DNA of 8,210 bases from Clostridiaceae bacterium (GTDB lineage: Bacteria > Bacillota > Clostridia > Oscillospirales > QAMX01): positions 1 to 8,210 of the forward strand of contig JAEDGJ010000112.1 in the NCBI GenBank assembly GCA_016297585.1. Reading direction: 5' to 3'. Both the position numbers and the translations under genes were made by a program. Below are positions 7,239-8,210 of the stretch, in pieces. Below the pieces are notes generated by a model that ran no database searches, was not told where the DNA came from, and saw nothing but the letters and a program-made list of their open reading frames with translations. Position 1 is the stretch's first letter; each line of letters starts with the position of its first letter.

Positions 7239-8210
7239 CTATACAAACTCCACCGCGCTCAGATCGTTCCACAGCCTCTCCGCCGTTTCCCGGATCGCGG
7301 CCTTTTTCCGTTTGCCGGGCGGCGCGAACAGCGATACGGAAAGCCTCCCGTTTTTCATTTTCCACCGTCCCGCCGCCTGTCCGTTCACGAGAACCGCCGG
7401 CATGACGATGCCCGAAAGGGTGAAAATCTCCCGGAGCCGCTCCTGCGCGAGAAACAGGCTCTCCTTTTTCTCGTATCCTAGCATCAGCTGGTCAAACCCC
7501 GCGAGAAACAGGCACTCCGGCATATTCTCGTCAAATTTTCTGCCGGTTTCGATGTAAAAGTACGTTTTTCCGCCGCATTCCGCCGTTTGGACCGGCAGCT
7601 CGCCGAGCCACCGCTTCACCCGCGCCGCGGGAACATGGAAAAAGTACATCGCGTCGTGAACCGTCGCCGGTGCGTAGTTTTCAAAATACCGCCGCGCGAG
7701 CGCAAGCTCCGCCTCGTACGGCGGAACCGGCGCAAACGGCGGCGAGAGGCAGTACCGCTTTTCCTCCTGCACCGCGCCGTGCAGAAAGCCCCTCTCGCAC
7801 AGCTCGCGCATACCGCCGCCCCACGGGTCGAACATGCTGTCCTCCTCCGCGTCCGTCATCCCGGCCGCGCGGCAGACGGCTTTCAGCTCTTCGCGCGTGC
7901 GCGGACCCGCTTCGCAGGCACCGAGGATCCGCTCCGAGAAAAACCGCTGCCGTTCGGGCGTCAGCGCCCATGCGTCCCGCCGGTTCCAGAACGTCTCCCC
8001 GCTCCAGTCGACGCTGTGGTAATCGTCCTTCTGCCGCAGCGCGAAAAACAGCGGCAGCTCGTCCTCCGCAAAGACATGCATCGTGCCGCGCAGCGACCAA
8101 TTCTTCACCAGTCCCTCCCCGGCCGTGTCGGGATCGAAATCCGTGCAGCGGATCCGCAGCGCGTGCAGCGCATGGGACATATACTGCGCCTGAACGCCGC
8201 AGAGCCCGCG
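7239..8210 (-). CDS. AlkZ/YcaQ-like winged-helix DNA glycosylase (HTH_42 family), 5' end outside window
   Basis: This family (AlkZ, AlkX/YcaQ and relatives) consists of tandem winged-helix DNA glycosylases that remove bulky alkylated bases and unhook interstrand crosslinks. The visible 323 residues show family landmarks: WSLRGTMHVFAEDELPLFF near the N-terminal side, FLAGFDQLMLGYEKKESLF toward the C-terminal third, and PAVLVNGQAAGRWKM before the final strand region. The reading frame stays open to the right edge. Upstream of the first in-window ATG (8180) it continues with GLCGVQAQYM, in which the two Gln codons (8192-8190 and 8186-8184) form the Q-x-Q motif described as catalytic in AlkZ. That ATG is therefore internal, and roughly 25-40 N-terminal residues are probably missing from the window. 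The gene ends one base from the shared terminator. Substrate and any link to an antibiotic cluster cannot be judged from here. Confidence 0.85.
   Translation of the reverse strand, partial: RGLCGVQAQYMSHALHALRIRCTDFDPDTAGEGLVKNWSLRGTMHVFAEDELPLFFALRQKDDYHSVDWSGETFWNRRDAWALTPERQRFFSERILGACEAGPRTREELKAVCRAAGMTDAEEDSMFDPWGGGMRELCERGFLHGAVQEEKRYCLSPPFAPVPPYEAELALARRYFENYAPATVHDAMYFFHVPAARVKRWLGELPVQTAECGGKTYFYIETGRKFDENMPECLFLAGFDQLMLGYEKKESLFLAQERLREIFTLSGIVMPAVLVNGQAAGRWKMKNGRLSVSLFAPPGKRKKAAIRETAERLWNDLSAVEFV

Overview
The window looks like chromosomal DNA of a GC-rich, endospore-forming Firmicute, most plausibly a gut-type Clostridia relative (Oscillospiraceae-like). The reasons are a SpoIIE-like protein, an S-layer-homology (SLH) surface protein, a YlmH-type S4 protein, AGGAGG-like ribosome binding sites, and coding regions whose third codon positions are mostly G or C. 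The taxonomic call is inference. No rRNA, tRNA, CRISPR array, insertion sequence or phage gene was seen.

Layout from left to right. (1) A minus-strand gene open at the left edge encodes the multi-membrane-spanning N-terminal half of a SpoIIE-like sporulation phosphatase. Its upstream region holds a sigma-A-type promoter with a 21-bp spacer, a Spo0A-box-like sequence on the -35, and a C5-GAAA-G5 hairpin near the predicted 5' end of the mRNA. (2) A minus-strand gene encodes a secreted protein with one clear and one possible cadherin/Ig-like repeat followed by three SLH domains. A 13-bp hairpin lies between its stop codon and the spoIIE promoter. (3) A 219-bp divergent intergenic region carries an extended -10 promoter for the plus-strand operon. 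(4) The plus-strand operon is a MoxR AAA+ ATPase, a DUF58 protein, a polytopic membrane protein with a DUF4129-like tail, and a YlmH-like S4 RNA-binding protein. The last two junctions overlap by 14 and 4 bases, which suggests translational coupling. (5) A strong bidirectional terminator lies between the convergent operon end and the next gene. (6) A minus-strand gene open at the right edge encodes an AlkZ/YcaQ-like (HTH_42) DNA glycosylase. Its Q-x-Q motif lies upstream of the first in-window ATG, so the gene extends beyond the window.

How the parts may work together. MoxR, DUF58 and the TgpA-like membrane protein form a recurrent envelope-associated cassette. MoxR probably acts as a chaperone ATPase on the vWA-like DUF58 protein and its membrane partner. 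The third gene here lacks the transglutaminase domain that often sits between its last membrane helices, leaving a short Gly/Ser/Asp-rich linker. The S4 protein belongs to a family linked to stalled-ribosome rescue, and its placement at the end of this operon is unusual. The left side is consistent with a sporulation and cell-surface neighbourhood under Spo0A control. I see no clearly novel system. The most interesting points are the spoIIE promoter architecture, the transglutaminase-less third cassette gene coupled to ylmH, and the Q-x-Q glycosylase.
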